A stretch of 64,000 bases of DNA from Dyadobacter sandarakinus (lineage in GTDB: Bacteria; Bacteroidota; Bacteroidia; Cytophagales; Spirosomataceae): the NCBI RefSeq assembly GCF_016894445.1, contig NZ_CP056775.1, positions 5,451,001 to 5,515,000 of the forward strand, read 5' to 3'. A program made the position numbers and the translations under genes. Positions within the stretch are counted from its first letter, which is position 1. Every line of letters begins with the position of its first letter. The notes beneath the pieces were generated by a model. That model was not told where the DNA came from. It saw only the letters and a program-made list of their open reading frames with translations, and made no database searches. Shown one piece after another: positions 42,272-51,083 of the stretch.

Positions 42272-43984
42272 ATGGCGAATTTCAATATTGACAGTAAAAA
42301 AGCCCGTACCTACGATGCGATTGTGGTTGGATCAGGTATCAGTGGCGGCTGGTCGGCTAAGGAGCTGACCGAAAAAGGGATGAAAACCCTCCTGCTGGAA
42401 CGGGGCCGCGATGTGCAGCACATCAAGGATTATCCGACCACCAACATGATGCCCTGGGAATTCGAGCATCGTGGGCGCCTGCCGAAAGAAATAACGGACG
42501 CAAACCCGATTGCAAGTAGATGCTACGCATTTGGTGAGTCTTCTGCACACTTTTTTGCAAAAGATAATGAGCATCCCTATGTTCAGAACAAACCATTTGA
42601 CTGGCTCAGGGGATACCAGGTAGGCGGAAAGTCGCTCCTTTGGGCGCGGCAGACGCAACGCTGGAGCAAATACGATTTTGAAGGCCCTGCACGGGACAAG
42701 TTTGCAGTGGAGTGGCCGATCGGCTACGATGATATTGCACCCTGGTACAGCCACGTGGAGAAATTTGCAGGTATTACAGGAAATAAAGACGGATTGGACT
42801 CATTGCCCGACGGAGAATTCCTGCCGCCGCACGAGCTCAACTGTGTGGAGAAATACTTCAAGGAACAGGTTTCAAAAACGTATAAAGACCGCCATTTTAT
42901 CATCGGTCGGGCTGCGCACATTACGGAACCCAAGCAGGTGCACCTGGATCAGGGACGTGCGAAATGCCAGAACCGTACCTTGTGCGAGAGAGGCTGTCCG
43001 TTTGGCGGATATTTCAGCAGCAACTCTTCCACAATTCCCTGGGCACTGAAAACCGGGAATCTGACATTGCGTCCGCATTCCGTTGTGCATTCGGTGATTT
43101 ATGATGATAAAAAAGGCAAAGCCTCTGGTGTACGCGTTATTGATGCGAATACGAAGGAAGTAATGGAGTTTTATGCAGATATTATTTTTATCAATGCTGC
43201 TGCGCTCAACTCCAATCTGATCTTATTGAACTCTACGTCAAGCCGCTTTCCGGACGGACTTGGTAATGATAGTGGTGTACTGGGTAAATACGTCGCATTT
43301 CACAATTACCGCGCGACGGTTTCGGGTGAATACGAGGGTTTCCTGGATTCCAATGATGACGGCCGCAGACCGAATGGTGGCTACATTCCGCGTTTCCGGA
43401 ATGTGTACAAGCAGGATACAGACTTTTTGCGTGGATACGCAGCAGGTTTCGGGGCTGGCCGGATAGAGTTCAATGATGAATCGGGATTGGGTGAATCACT
43501 CAAAGCCGGGTTACATAAAACCTTGTATGGTAACTGGAGCGTAGGTTCGCATATGATGGGTGAGACGATTCCCAAAGAATCAAACTTCGTCGCACTCGAC
43601 AAGACGCAAAAAGATGCGTGGGGGATTCCACTGCTTAATATTTCGGTGGATTATGACGACAATGATGAAAAAATGATCAAGGACTACATGGAGCAGGTGT
43701 CGGAGATGTTTGTTCAAGCCGGTTTCAAGAATGTGAAATCAAATGATAATCACCGTAATCCGGGCAATGACATTCACGAAATGGGTGGCGCGCGGATGGG
43801 CAAAGATCCCAAAACCTCGGTGCTCAACAAATGGAATCAGGTGCACGCATGTAAGAATGTATTTGTTACCGACGGGGCCTGCATGACGTCTACGTCAACA
43901 CAAAATCCTTCGCTCACCTACATGGCCCTCTCAGCCCGCGCGGTTGATCATGCGGTGAAGGAAATGAAAGCGAAGAATTTGTAA
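42272..43984 (+). CDS. GMC-family FAD oxidoreductase
   Basis: This 570-residue flavoprotein is the large subunit partner of the gluconate 2-dehydrogenase subunit 3-like protein. FAD binding is at YDAIVVGSGISGGWSAKEL (about 14-32) with LLLERG. The central part has GGKSLLWARQTQRW and a Cys-rich segment CQNRTLCERGCPFGG. The C-terminal catalytic block has the His in HEMGGARMG and Asn in STQNPSLTYMALSARAVDHAV. It is probably carried across the membrane by the small subunit's signal. The sugar or polyol substrate is unknown. Confidence 0.92.
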   Translation: MANFNIDSKKARTYDAIVVGSGISGGWSAKELTEKGMKTLLLERGRDVQHIKDYPTTNMMPWEFEHRGRLPKEITDANPIASRCYAFGESSAHFFAKDNEHPYVQNKPFDWLRGYQVGGKSLLWARQTQRWSKYDFEGPARDKFAVEWPIGYDDIAPWYSHVEKFAGITGNKDGLDSLPDGEFLPPHELNCVEKYFKEQVSKTYKDRHFIIGRAAHITEPKQVHLDQGRAKCQNRTLCERGCPFGGYFSSNSSTIPWALKTGNLTLRPHSVVHSVIYDDKKGKASGVRVIDANTKEVMEFYADIIFINAAALNSNLILLNSTSSRFPDGLGNDSGVLGKYVAFHNYRATVSGEYEGFLDSNDDGRRPNGGYIPRFRNVYKQDTDFLRGYAAGFGAGRIEFNDESGLGESLKAGLHKTLYGNWSVGSHMMGETIPKESNFVALDKTQKDAWGIPLLNISVDYDDNDEKMIKDYMEQVSEMFVQAGFKNVKSNDNHRNPGNDIHEMGGARMGKDPKTSVLNKWNQVHACKNVFVTDGACMTSTSTQNPSLTYMALSARAVDHAVKEMKAKNL

Positions 43985-44007
43985 GCATCAGAAATTACAG
44001 TAAAGTC

Positions 44008-44036
44008 AAAAGCCGTGCATTTGCGCGGCTTTTTTC
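44008..44036 (+). terminator. Terminator of the GMC oxidoreductase gene
   Basis: AAAAGCCG pairs with CGGCTTTT around a 10-base loop and is followed by further T. It closes the MFS-small subunit-GMC unit. Confidence 0.8.
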
Positions 44037-44262
44037 TTTGCAGGCAACCTGATTTTCTGATGCCCGGAGTGCCTCAGAAAACCTGCCCGGATCATCGGGG
44101 TTTGCAATGGATGGAAGGTTCAGCGGGATACAAAGTTGCAAGGTGCATATCATTGATCCGGTGCTTACAATATCACTTATAAAAGTTTTCATTTTTTTTA
44201 ATTAAGAGTAAGGGGATTCAAGTGCAAGAAAGTCTTTTAATTATTACATAAAAAGAGACTCT

Positions 44263-44937
44263 ATGCGCGATCCTCTATCTCACCAAGACTCTCAGGAAAA
44301 CACGCCGTTTCGGGCACCTGCCGAGCAGGAGAATCCTCAATCCAAAGAGGTGGATGCCGCCCAGTTCCTGAAACTGACATTTGAACAAGATCCCGGAAAA
44401 GGGCTCGAATTATTGTTCAGGAGATTCTATGCCCCATTATGCAGTCATGCGGTGCGTTTTGTCTATTCCAGGCAAATCGCGGAAGACCTGGTGAGTGAGG
44501 TATTCTTCCAGTTTTACAGGACCAAAGCATACGAAAACATTACAACTTCATACACGAGCTACCTTTTCCGGTCGGTACGTAATGAATGCTATACCTATAT
44601 GCGCCGGGAATTTGGCAGGACAGACAGTCTGGAATCATCGGTAGAGACGGCTGAAGAAACACGCCACCAGCAGCCCGACGCTGAAATTCACTACAACAAT
44701 CTTTTTATCAAAGTCAATGAGGCGATCAGCCGCCTGCCCATGCAATGCCAGAAAGTTTTTCTGCTGAGCAGGTTTGAAAATAAAAAGTACAGCGAGATCG
44801 CCGACGAGCTTCATATCTCACCCAAGACCGTTGAGGTCCATATCTCCAAAGCATTGAAGCACCTGCGGACTGCATTGCGTGGAGAGTGGATGATCTCCCT
44901 TGCGCTTACCGTGGTGAGCACTTCCGAAATGATATAA
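44263..44937 (+). CDS. ECF RNA polymerase sigma factor (FecI-like)
   Basis: This 224-residue sigma-70 factor of the extracytoplasmic-function class has region 2 (GLELLFRRFYAPLCSHAVRFV, then AEDLVSEVFFQFYR) and region 4 (AISRLPMQCQKVFLLSRFENKKYSEIADELHISPKTVEVHISKALKHLR). The N-terminal extension of about 40 residues is unconserved and polar. It is followed by FecR, SusC with an STN domain, and SusD, the standard Bacteroidota trans-envelope signalling arrangement. No TANNTTTG promoter was found upstream; the operon may be self-activated. Confidence 0.92.
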   Translation: MRDPLSHQDSQENTPFRAPAEQENPQSKEVDAAQFLKLTFEQDPGKGLELLFRRFYAPLCSHAVRFVYSRQIAEDLVSEVFFQFYRTKAYENITTSYTSYLFRSVRNECYTYMRREFGRTDSLESSVETAEETRHQQPDAEIHYNNLFIKVNEAISRLPMQCQKVFLLSRFENKKYSEIADELHISPKTVEVHISKALKHLRTALRGEWMISLALTVVSTSEMI

Positions 44938-44979
44938 CTCTTGCTAACAGGCCGCTTTGAGCCTCGAACTGCATATAAG

Positions 44980-45987
44980 ATGAAAGGCACATTATCAAAA
45001 TTGACGCTCTTTGAGTATTTGTCGGGGCGGGCAAATCCACTTGAAAGACAGCGGGTAGAGGATTGGATCGGGTCTGAGGCAAATTCAGAGTTGTTTTACC
45101 AGTGGCTCCTTGAATATGAATCTCAATATCCGCAGTTCAGTCCGGACGAGGATGCGGCAGCGACTGCATTGTTGAATCGTATTAATACGGGCTTTCAGGA
45201 AAGTCCTGCCCGGCATGAGGATGAGCAGGGTTTTCAGTACCCCAATGCTCCCGTACAATGGAGCCGCTACTGGCTTATGGCAGCAAGCATTGCGGTTGTT
45301 TTTGGGTTCGGATGGATTTTTCGTGAACCGGTTTTTTACAAGACCTATCAAACAGGCTACGGGCAAACCACAGAAGTGTACCTTGAAGATGGCAGCCGGG
45401 TATGCCTGAATGCCAATTCAAAATTGAAGGTGCCACGCCTCGGGTTCGCTGCTGATGTCCGGAATGTAATCCTGGAAGGTGAAGCCGAGTTTGCTGTCAG
45501 CCATACAATAGACCACAAGCGTTTTGTGGTGAAAACCTCGGAACAGTTTCAGGTGGAGGTATTGGGTACTACGTTCTCGGTTTTTGCCAGGCCCCGCGGT
45601 ACCAGGGTAGCCCTTAAATCGGGGAGTGTGCGCCTCGATTATTCTCAGAATAACAAGAAATCCAAGGTGCTGATGGAACCGGGCGACCTCGCCAGTCTCG
45701 ACCGGAGTGGCGCAGTGCAGCTGATGAAAAAGCAGGATTTCAGAACTTTTGCACCCTGGACCGAGCAGCGCTACGTCTTCAATGGCACACCGGTGCAGGA
45801 GATTGCGGCGATGATCGAGGAAAACTTCGGCCAGAAGGTGGCACTGGCTGACCCTGTCATCGGGCGGCGCACGATTACCGGAAATTTCAAGACCAAAAGT
45901 GCTCAGGAACTGCTTAAAACAGTGTCCGAGGTACTTGACCTGCACATACAGCAGCAGGGTGATACTACTCTTTTAACCAATAATTAA
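44980..45987 (+). CDS. FecR-family anti-sigma/signal transducer
   Basis: This 335-residue protein starts at ATG 44980 (MKGTLSKLTLFEYLSG). The cytoplasmic N-terminal anti-sigma part is followed by one membrane helix (YWLMAASIAVVFGFGWIF, about 88-105). The periplasmic FecR domain has QTTEVYLEDGSRVCLNANSKL, VILEGEAEFAV, FVVKTSEQFQVEVLGTTFSV, and a C-terminal STN-like region (RYVFNGTPVQEIAAMIEENFGQKV). It should receive the signal from the SusC-type receptor and control the ECF sigma encoded 42 bp upstream. Confidence 0.92.
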   Translation: MKGTLSKLTLFEYLSGRANPLERQRVEDWIGSEANSELFYQWLLEYESQYPQFSPDEDAAATALLNRINTGFQESPARHEDEQGFQYPNAPVQWSRYWLMAASIAVVFGFGWIFREPVFYKTYQTGYGQTTEVYLEDGSRVCLNANSKLKVPRLGFAADVRNVILEGEAEFAVSHTIDHKRFVVKTSEQFQVEVLGTTFSVFARPRGTRVALKSGSVRLDYSQNNKKSKVLMEPGDLASLDRSGAVQLMKKQDFRTFAPWTEQRYVFNGTPVQEIAAMIEENFGQKVALADPVIGRRTITGNFKTKSAQELLKTVSEVLDLHIQQQGDTTLLTNN

Positions 45988-46008
45988 CTCATCCTAAACC
46001 TTTTTACT

Positions 46009-49000
46009 ATGAAAGTAAAGCTATCAGCCAAGCAATGGGTGGGGCTCGGACTTGTCGTCATGGTGCAGTCGTACCAGCCTCTCCATGCACAAGCCATTGC
46101 CTTTGCCGCTTCTCCGGCCCGCTCTGCAAGTGGCAGGCAGGAAATGAAGCTCAAAAATGTGCTCCTTGATCTGCAGCGTCATTATGGGGTGGAGATTGTT
46201 TTCGAAGACCGCCTCGTAGGGTCGGTAAACGTCACATCCGCCTCCCTCGATTTTTCCCGCCCTATCGAAAAAAACCTGGAAACGATCCTTGGACAAAATG
46301 GGCTTAAATACCGGAAAACGAGGAAGAATACCTTTGTGATTACGGAGGATAAACTGCGGGAAAATACCCCTGAAAAGGCTGGAAAAAAGGAGTCGGCGGC
46401 CCTGCCTGAGTCGCCTGTGAACCCTGAAAACGAAGTTGTGCCGACTGTGGCCGTAGTGGATCGTTCAGTGAGAGGCAAGGTTGCGGACGAGTCGGGGAAT
46501 GGACTTCCAGGCGTAAGTGTGGTATTGAAAGGTACCCAGCGTGGTACTTCTACGGGCGCAGCGGGCGAATTTGCACTGGACGTCCCCGACGGAAGCGGCA
46601 ACATTCTGGTATTTAGTTTTGTAGGGTACAAATCGCAGGAAGTTACTGTGGGCAATCAGGCAGAGGTATCTGTAAGCATGATGCCTGATGAAAATGCATT
46701 GGATGAAGTGGTCGTGGTGGGTTACGGTACTGTGAAAAAATCGGATCTTACCGGGGCCGTGGGTACGATCAAAGGTGAGGTATTGCAGGAGCGTCCCGCA
46801 TCTTCGCTCAACCAGGGATTGTCAGGCCGGGTAGCGGGGGTTAACGTTTCCTCTAACTCGGGACGTCCGGGTGGACGCGCCAATATCCGTATCCGCGGTG
46901 CCAGCTCCATCAGCGTGTCCAACAATCCGCTGTACGTGATTGACGGGGTGATCCTGAATGCAGTAGACCTGCAGAATGGCAGTACACCGATCGATTACAT
47001 TAACCCTAATGATATTGCGTCTATCGAGGTATTGAAAGATGCGTCGTCAACGGCGATTTACGGAGCCCGGGGTGCCAATGGTGTAATCCTGATCACAACC
47101 AAGCGTGGTACATCCGGCGGAGGAAAAATCACTTATGATACCGATTTCAGCATCGGAGTTGCACCCAAGAAATTGCCCGTGCTGAACTCGCGCGAATTTC
47201 TTCAGGTAGAAGAACAGGCCTACGCCAATGCAGCCAAGTACGATCCGGTTGGATGGGCTACGGGTACCAAGTACACCGATCCGCGTACCAAGCGCACCAA
47301 TCCGCTCCTTTTTGATGCAAGTGGAAATCCATTGTATGATACAGACTGGCAGAAAGAAGCGTTTCAAAAAGCCCTGATTCAAAATCACCAGCTCGGCCTT
47401 ACCGGCGGCAGTGAAAAGGGCAGCTACGGTGCCTTCCTCAACTACCGGAACGAAAACGGTATCGTCCGTGAATCATGGCAGAAAAGGTACTCGGGCCGCT
47501 TTGTTTTTGATTCACAAATAAAAAGCTGGCTCAAAGTAGGCGGCAGCCTTGGCTATACCGATCAGAATGAAAAGCAGGTGGACCAGCTGGGCGGCGGAGG
47601 TATTACGGCCATGCGCCAGGTATTGGAAGCTTTGCCCATTATTCCTGTCAAATATCCTGACGGCCGCTGGGCAAGCAACCGTGATTACCCGGGAATGGAA
47701 GGTGGCGACAGCCCGCTGCGTGTGGTTAATGAGCGCCTGTATTATCTTAAAACCCAGACCATGCTGGGCAATATGTATGCTGCTTTCCACCTGGCCGACG
47801 GACTGGATCTGCGCTCGACACTCGGTACTAACGTGATCAACCAGCGCCTGGACTACTTTGCAGCGGCCGGTCTGCAGTACATTTCCAACAATGGGGATGC
47901 CCAGGTTACGAACAACCGCTACAATTCCTGGCAATTTGAAAACTACCTGACCTATAATAAGGAGTTTGCAAAAATTCACTCCCTGAATGCCATGCTGGGT
48001 TTGTCGTGGCAGCACGTGGATCGGTTCGAAAACATGGCCAGAAGCCAGAACTTTACTGATACCTATTTCGAATATAACAACCTGGGAGCCGGTGCTACGG
48101 CGCTGGCGCCTTCGTCTTTTGCATCCGCATACGGCCTGAACTCGTACTTTGCACGGCTTAACTATGGTTTAATGGACAAGTACCTCGTCACCTTCACAGG
48201 CAGGATCGATGGTTCGTCCAAGTTCGGGGATGCTAACCGCTATGCATTTTTTCCATCGGCTGCCGTCGCCTGGCGTGTATCCGAAGAAGAGTTCCTGAAA
48301 GGGGTGCATGCGATCACAAATTTGAAAATCAGGGCCAGCTATGGTGCTACCGGTAACTCCGAAATCCCGGCTTACCGTGCATTGGCAGGGATGTCGAGCT
48401 ACGATGTGATCTTCGGCGGCTCCCGCAACATCGGTATCGGTGTGGGCAGGATGTCCAACTCTGCATTGCAGTGGGAGAAAACGCAGCAGGTTGATCTGGG
48501 TATCGAACTGGGACTTTTCTCTAACCGGCTCAGCTTTGAGCTTGATCTCTACCGCAGAAAAGTAAACGATATGCTCCTGGATGCACCCCTCCCGATGAGC
48601 AGCGGGTATGCCAGTATCTTTACCAACATCGGCAGTATGGAAAACAAGGGTGTTGAATTTGCTATTAATTCTACCAACATCAAGGCGGGAGATTTTTCTT
48701 GGAGCACTACTTTCAACATTTCTGTCAACAAAAATAAAGTGCTTGCATTGTCAGGAGGCAGCGACATTTATTCAGGCGCTACGGTCATCAGGGTAGGGGA
48801 GCCTGTGGGTTCATTCTTTGGCCGGGTCCATGAAGGTACATGGTCTACCGCAGAAGCTGAGCAGGCCAAAAAGTACAATATGCTGCCGGGCGATGTGAAA
48901 TACAAGGATTTGAATGGAGACGGAACCATCAACGACAATGACCGTACCATCATCGGTAAAGGTATTCCCGATGGTTTCGGTACTTTCCTGAATACGTTCC

Positions 49001-49464
49001 AGTACAAAGCCTGGTCGCTGACCGTTGACCTGCAGTACATGTATGGAAACGACGTGCTCGACCGCAGTATCCACTCGGCGGAAGACCGCCAGGGCATTGC
49101 CAACAGTTACAAAACCGTACTGAATGCATGGACCGAAACCAACCAGAACACGCCGATTGCGCAGATCCGGCCTATTAATGCCTACTATACGACCAACAAT
49201 GACAGCCACAAGGTAACCGATGCATCGTTTATCCGGGGCCGTAACCTGCTGCTGGCTTACACTTTCTCACCCAATGTGGTATCCCGACTGAAACTTGACC
49301 GGCTGCGTGTATTTGGGTCAGTTCAGAACTTCTTTGTTACGACAAAATACCGCGGGTACGATCCGGAAGTGTCCAACTCGGGCTCCCCGTTTGATCAGGG
49401 ATTTGGCTTGTACGATTATCCGAAACCAAGGGTTTTCATGTTGGGCTTGAACATAGGTTTGTAA
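46009..49464 (+). CDS. SusC/RagA-type TonB-linked outer membrane receptor with STN domain
   Basis: This 1151-residue receptor has a signal peptide (residues 1-27). An N-terminal STN signalling domain (about 45-110, LKNVLLDLQRHYGVEIVFED) is followed by a carboxypeptidase-like domain (VRGKVADESGNGLPGVSVVLKG), the TonB-box-like ALDEVVVVGYGT, and a plug (SLNQGLSGRVAGVNVSSNSG ... YVIDGVILN ... IEVLKDASSTAIYGARGANGVILITTK). A beta-barrel follows, ending at FMLGLNIGL. The STN domain fits the upstream FecR/sigma pair: substrate binding would induce the operon. The ligand is unknown. Confidence 0.95.
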   Translation: MKVKLSAKQWVGLGLVVMVQSYQPLHAQAIAFAASPARSASGRQEMKLKNVLLDLQRHYGVEIVFEDRLVGSVNVTSASLDFSRPIEKNLETILGQNGLKYRKTRKNTFVITEDKLRENTPEKAGKKESAALPESPVNPENEVVPTVAVVDRSVRGKVADESGNGLPGVSVVLKGTQRGTSTGAAGEFALDVPDGSGNILVFSFVGYKSQEVTVGNQAEVSVSMMPDENALDEVVVVGYGTVKKSDLTGAVGTIKGEVLQERPASSLNQGLSGRVAGVNVSSNSGRPGGRANIRIRGASSISVSNNPLYVIDGVILNAVDLQNGSTPIDYINPNDIASIEVLKDASSTAIYGARGANGVILITTKRGTSGGGKITYDTDFSIGVAPKKLPVLNSREFLQVEEQAYANAAKYDPVGWATGTKYTDPRTKRTNPLLFDASGNPLYDTDWQKEAFQKALIQNHQLGLTGGSEKGSYGAFLNYRNENGIVRESWQKRYSGRFVFDSQIKSWLKVGGSLGYTDQNEKQVDQLGGGGITAMRQVLEALPIIPVKYPDGRWASNRDYPGMEGGDSPLRVVNERLYYLKTQTMLGNMYAAFHLADGLDLRSTLGTNVINQRLDYFAAAGLQYISNNGDAQVTNNRYNSWQFENYLTYNKEFAKIHSLNAMLGLSWQHVDRFENMARSQNFTDTYFEYNNLGAGATALAPSSFASAYGLNSYFARLNYGLMDKYLVTFTGRIDGSSKFGDANRYAFFPSAAVAWRVSEEEFLKGVHAITNLKIRASYGATGNSEIPAYRALAGMSSYDVIFGGSRNIGIGVGRMSNSALQWEKTQQVDLGIELGLFSNRLSFELDLYRRKVNDMLLDAPLPMSSGYASIFTNIGSMENKGVEFAINSTNIKAGDFSWSTTFNISVNKNKVLALSGGSDIYSGATVIRVGEPVGSFFGRVHEGTWSTAEAEQAKKYNMLPGDVKYKDLNGDGTINDNDRTIIGKGIPDGFGTFLNTFQYKAWSLTVDLQYMYGNDVLDRSIHSAEDRQGIANSYKTVLNAWTETNQNTPIAQIRPINAYYTTNNDSHKVTDASFIRGRNLLLAYTFSPNVVSRLKLDRLRVFGSVQNFFVTTKYRGYDPEVSNSGSPFDQGFGLYDYPKPRVFMLGLNIGL

Positions 49465-49491
49465 CAATACTGACTCTTACTTGAAGTAGCA

Positions 49492-50994
49492 ATGAATAAA
49501 TTATCTCAAAAAATGGGACTGCTCGCAACCTTGCTGAGCATCTTCGCGGCAACAGGCTGCTCCGACTTCCTTGACGAATCTGACCCCAGTAACTTTACAG
49601 TAGAGAACTACTTTACGCAGCCGGCACATGCAGTCAGTTCCGTGAATGCAATATATGCACCCATGCGCGACCCACTGGGCAGCGGATTTGGTGGCGGTGC
49701 CTGGATGATGACTGAGTTCGGTACCGGGCTTGCAGCCACCGACCTTGGCCAGGCAGTAAACAGTTACTTTGTAAAAGACCTGCGGAATACCTCTGATAAT
49801 GGTTATGGTCAGACTTACTGGTCATCGTACTACCGGGGCATAGCCAATGCCAATTTGTCGCTGAGCAAGATTCCGACAATTACCATGGACGCCGCGCAAG
49901 CCAAAATGCTCATGGGCGAGGCATACTTTCTCAGAGCCTGGTACTACTTTCAGCTGGTGCGCATGTTTGGCAACATTCCGCTCGTGACGGAGCCTGTTAA
50001 CCTGCAATCGGAGCAGCTCCGGCCGACCCAGGCGAGTGTTGAAGAAGTATATAACCTGATCGTGGCCGATCTGACGACGGCAGAGGCTGCGGGATTACCC
50101 TGGACGGATAATACCGGCCGTGCAACCCTGGGAGCTGTGAAATCACTGCTTTCGCAGGTGTACCTTACGATGGCAGGGTTTCCATTGCAAAAAGGCGCAT
50201 CGCATTACAGTTTGGCGGCCAAGAAAGCTGAGGAAGTGATCGACTCAAAGCAATTCAAGCTTTTCAGCTCGTACAACGACCTGCACGATCCTGCCAAAAA
50301 GAACATTGAGGAGAACATTTTCATGATCCAGTTCCGGGCACAGATACTGCCTTCCAACTGGCAGGTTTCGATTATTCCTTACAACAAGAATATTTCTCAG
50401 TATTCGGATGAAACCGGAGGTATTTACGCTACCGGCGATTTTGTAAAGTCATACGATCCCGCCGATCTCCGGATCAAGGAAAAACAATTCTTTTTTACCA
50501 AGTTCACCAATGAGTCTAACCGGAATCAGGAAGTGGATCTAGGCGGGTATTTTATTTACAAACATTTTGATCCTACTGCCCAGACCAGCACAGCCAGCAG
50601 CGACCTCAACTGGCCTGTAATCCGCTATGCCGACGTGCTGCTGACCTACGCGGAAGCTGCCAATGAAGTAAGCGGCCCGGCGACCAAAGCTTATGAAGCT
50701 TTAAATGCCGTACGCACCCGTGCACAACTGCCTGCATGGACGGGTTTGTCGAAAGATGCATTCCGGGAAGCAGTATGGCGCGAGCGCTGGTATGAGCTGT
50801 GTTTTGAAAATATCACCTGGTTTGATATGGTCAGGCTGCGGAAGGCATTCAATGTGTCTACCAAAAAGTTCGATGACTATGTAGGTCACCGGTTTTCCTA
50901 TGGCCCTACGCTTTCTGCCCGTGAGCTGTTGTTTCCCATTCCAACACCCGAAATGCGCAATAACACCAATCTGAGACAGAATACCGGGTACTAG
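49492..50994 (+). CDS. SusD/RagB-family surface lipoprotein
   Basis: This 500-residue substrate-binding lipoprotein has the lipobox ATGC (Cys23) followed by SDFLDESDPSNFT, the usual SusD N-terminal segment. Tetratricopeptide-like helices follow (AKMLMGEAYFLRAWYYFQLVRMFGNIPLVT), with the C-terminal block DLNWPVIRYADVLLTYAEAANEV, WRERWYELCFENITWFDMVRLRK and the end RELLFPIPTPEMRNNTNLRQNTGY. It caps the SusC barrel encoded 27 bp upstream. The last gene of the operon, no glycoside hydrolase follows. Confidence 0.95.
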   Translation: MNKLSQKMGLLATLLSIFAATGCSDFLDESDPSNFTVENYFTQPAHAVSSVNAIYAPMRDPLGSGFGGGAWMMTEFGTGLAATDLGQAVNSYFVKDLRNTSDNGYGQTYWSSYYRGIANANLSLSKIPTITMDAAQAKMLMGEAYFLRAWYYFQLVRMFGNIPLVTEPVNLQSEQLRPTQASVEEVYNLIVADLTTAEAAGLPWTDNTGRATLGAVKSLLSQVYLTMAGFPLQKGASHYSLAAKKAEEVIDSKQFKLFSSYNDLHDPAKKNIEENIFMIQFRAQILPSNWQVSIIPYNKNISQYSDETGGIYATGDFVKSYDPADLRIKEKQFFFTKFTNESNRNQEVDLGGYFIYKHFDPTAQTSTASSDLNWPVIRYADVLLTYAEAANEVSGPATKAYEALNAVRTRAQLPAWTGLSKDAFREAVWRERWYELCFENITWFDMVRLRKAFNVSTKKFDDYVGHRFSYGPTLSARELLFPIPTPEMRNNTNLRQNTGY

Positions 50995-51032
50995 GATTTG
51001 TTCCAGCGCCGGTAAGCAAATAGCGCATACGC

Positions 51033-51067
51033 AAAAAGGGGATAGTCTTTCGGCTATCCCCTTTTTT
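51033..51067. terminator. Bidirectional intrinsic terminator
   Basis: AAAAAGGGGATAG pairs with CTATCCCCTTTTTT around an 8-base loop, between the convergent susD-like and xylA genes. Confidence 0.9.
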
Positions 51068-51083
51068 GCTGGTATGAAATTAA

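Noticed and set aside
44941..44979. FecR gene starting at TTG 44941
   Set aside because: ATG 44980 starts where family similarity begins; the upstream codons are unlike FecR.
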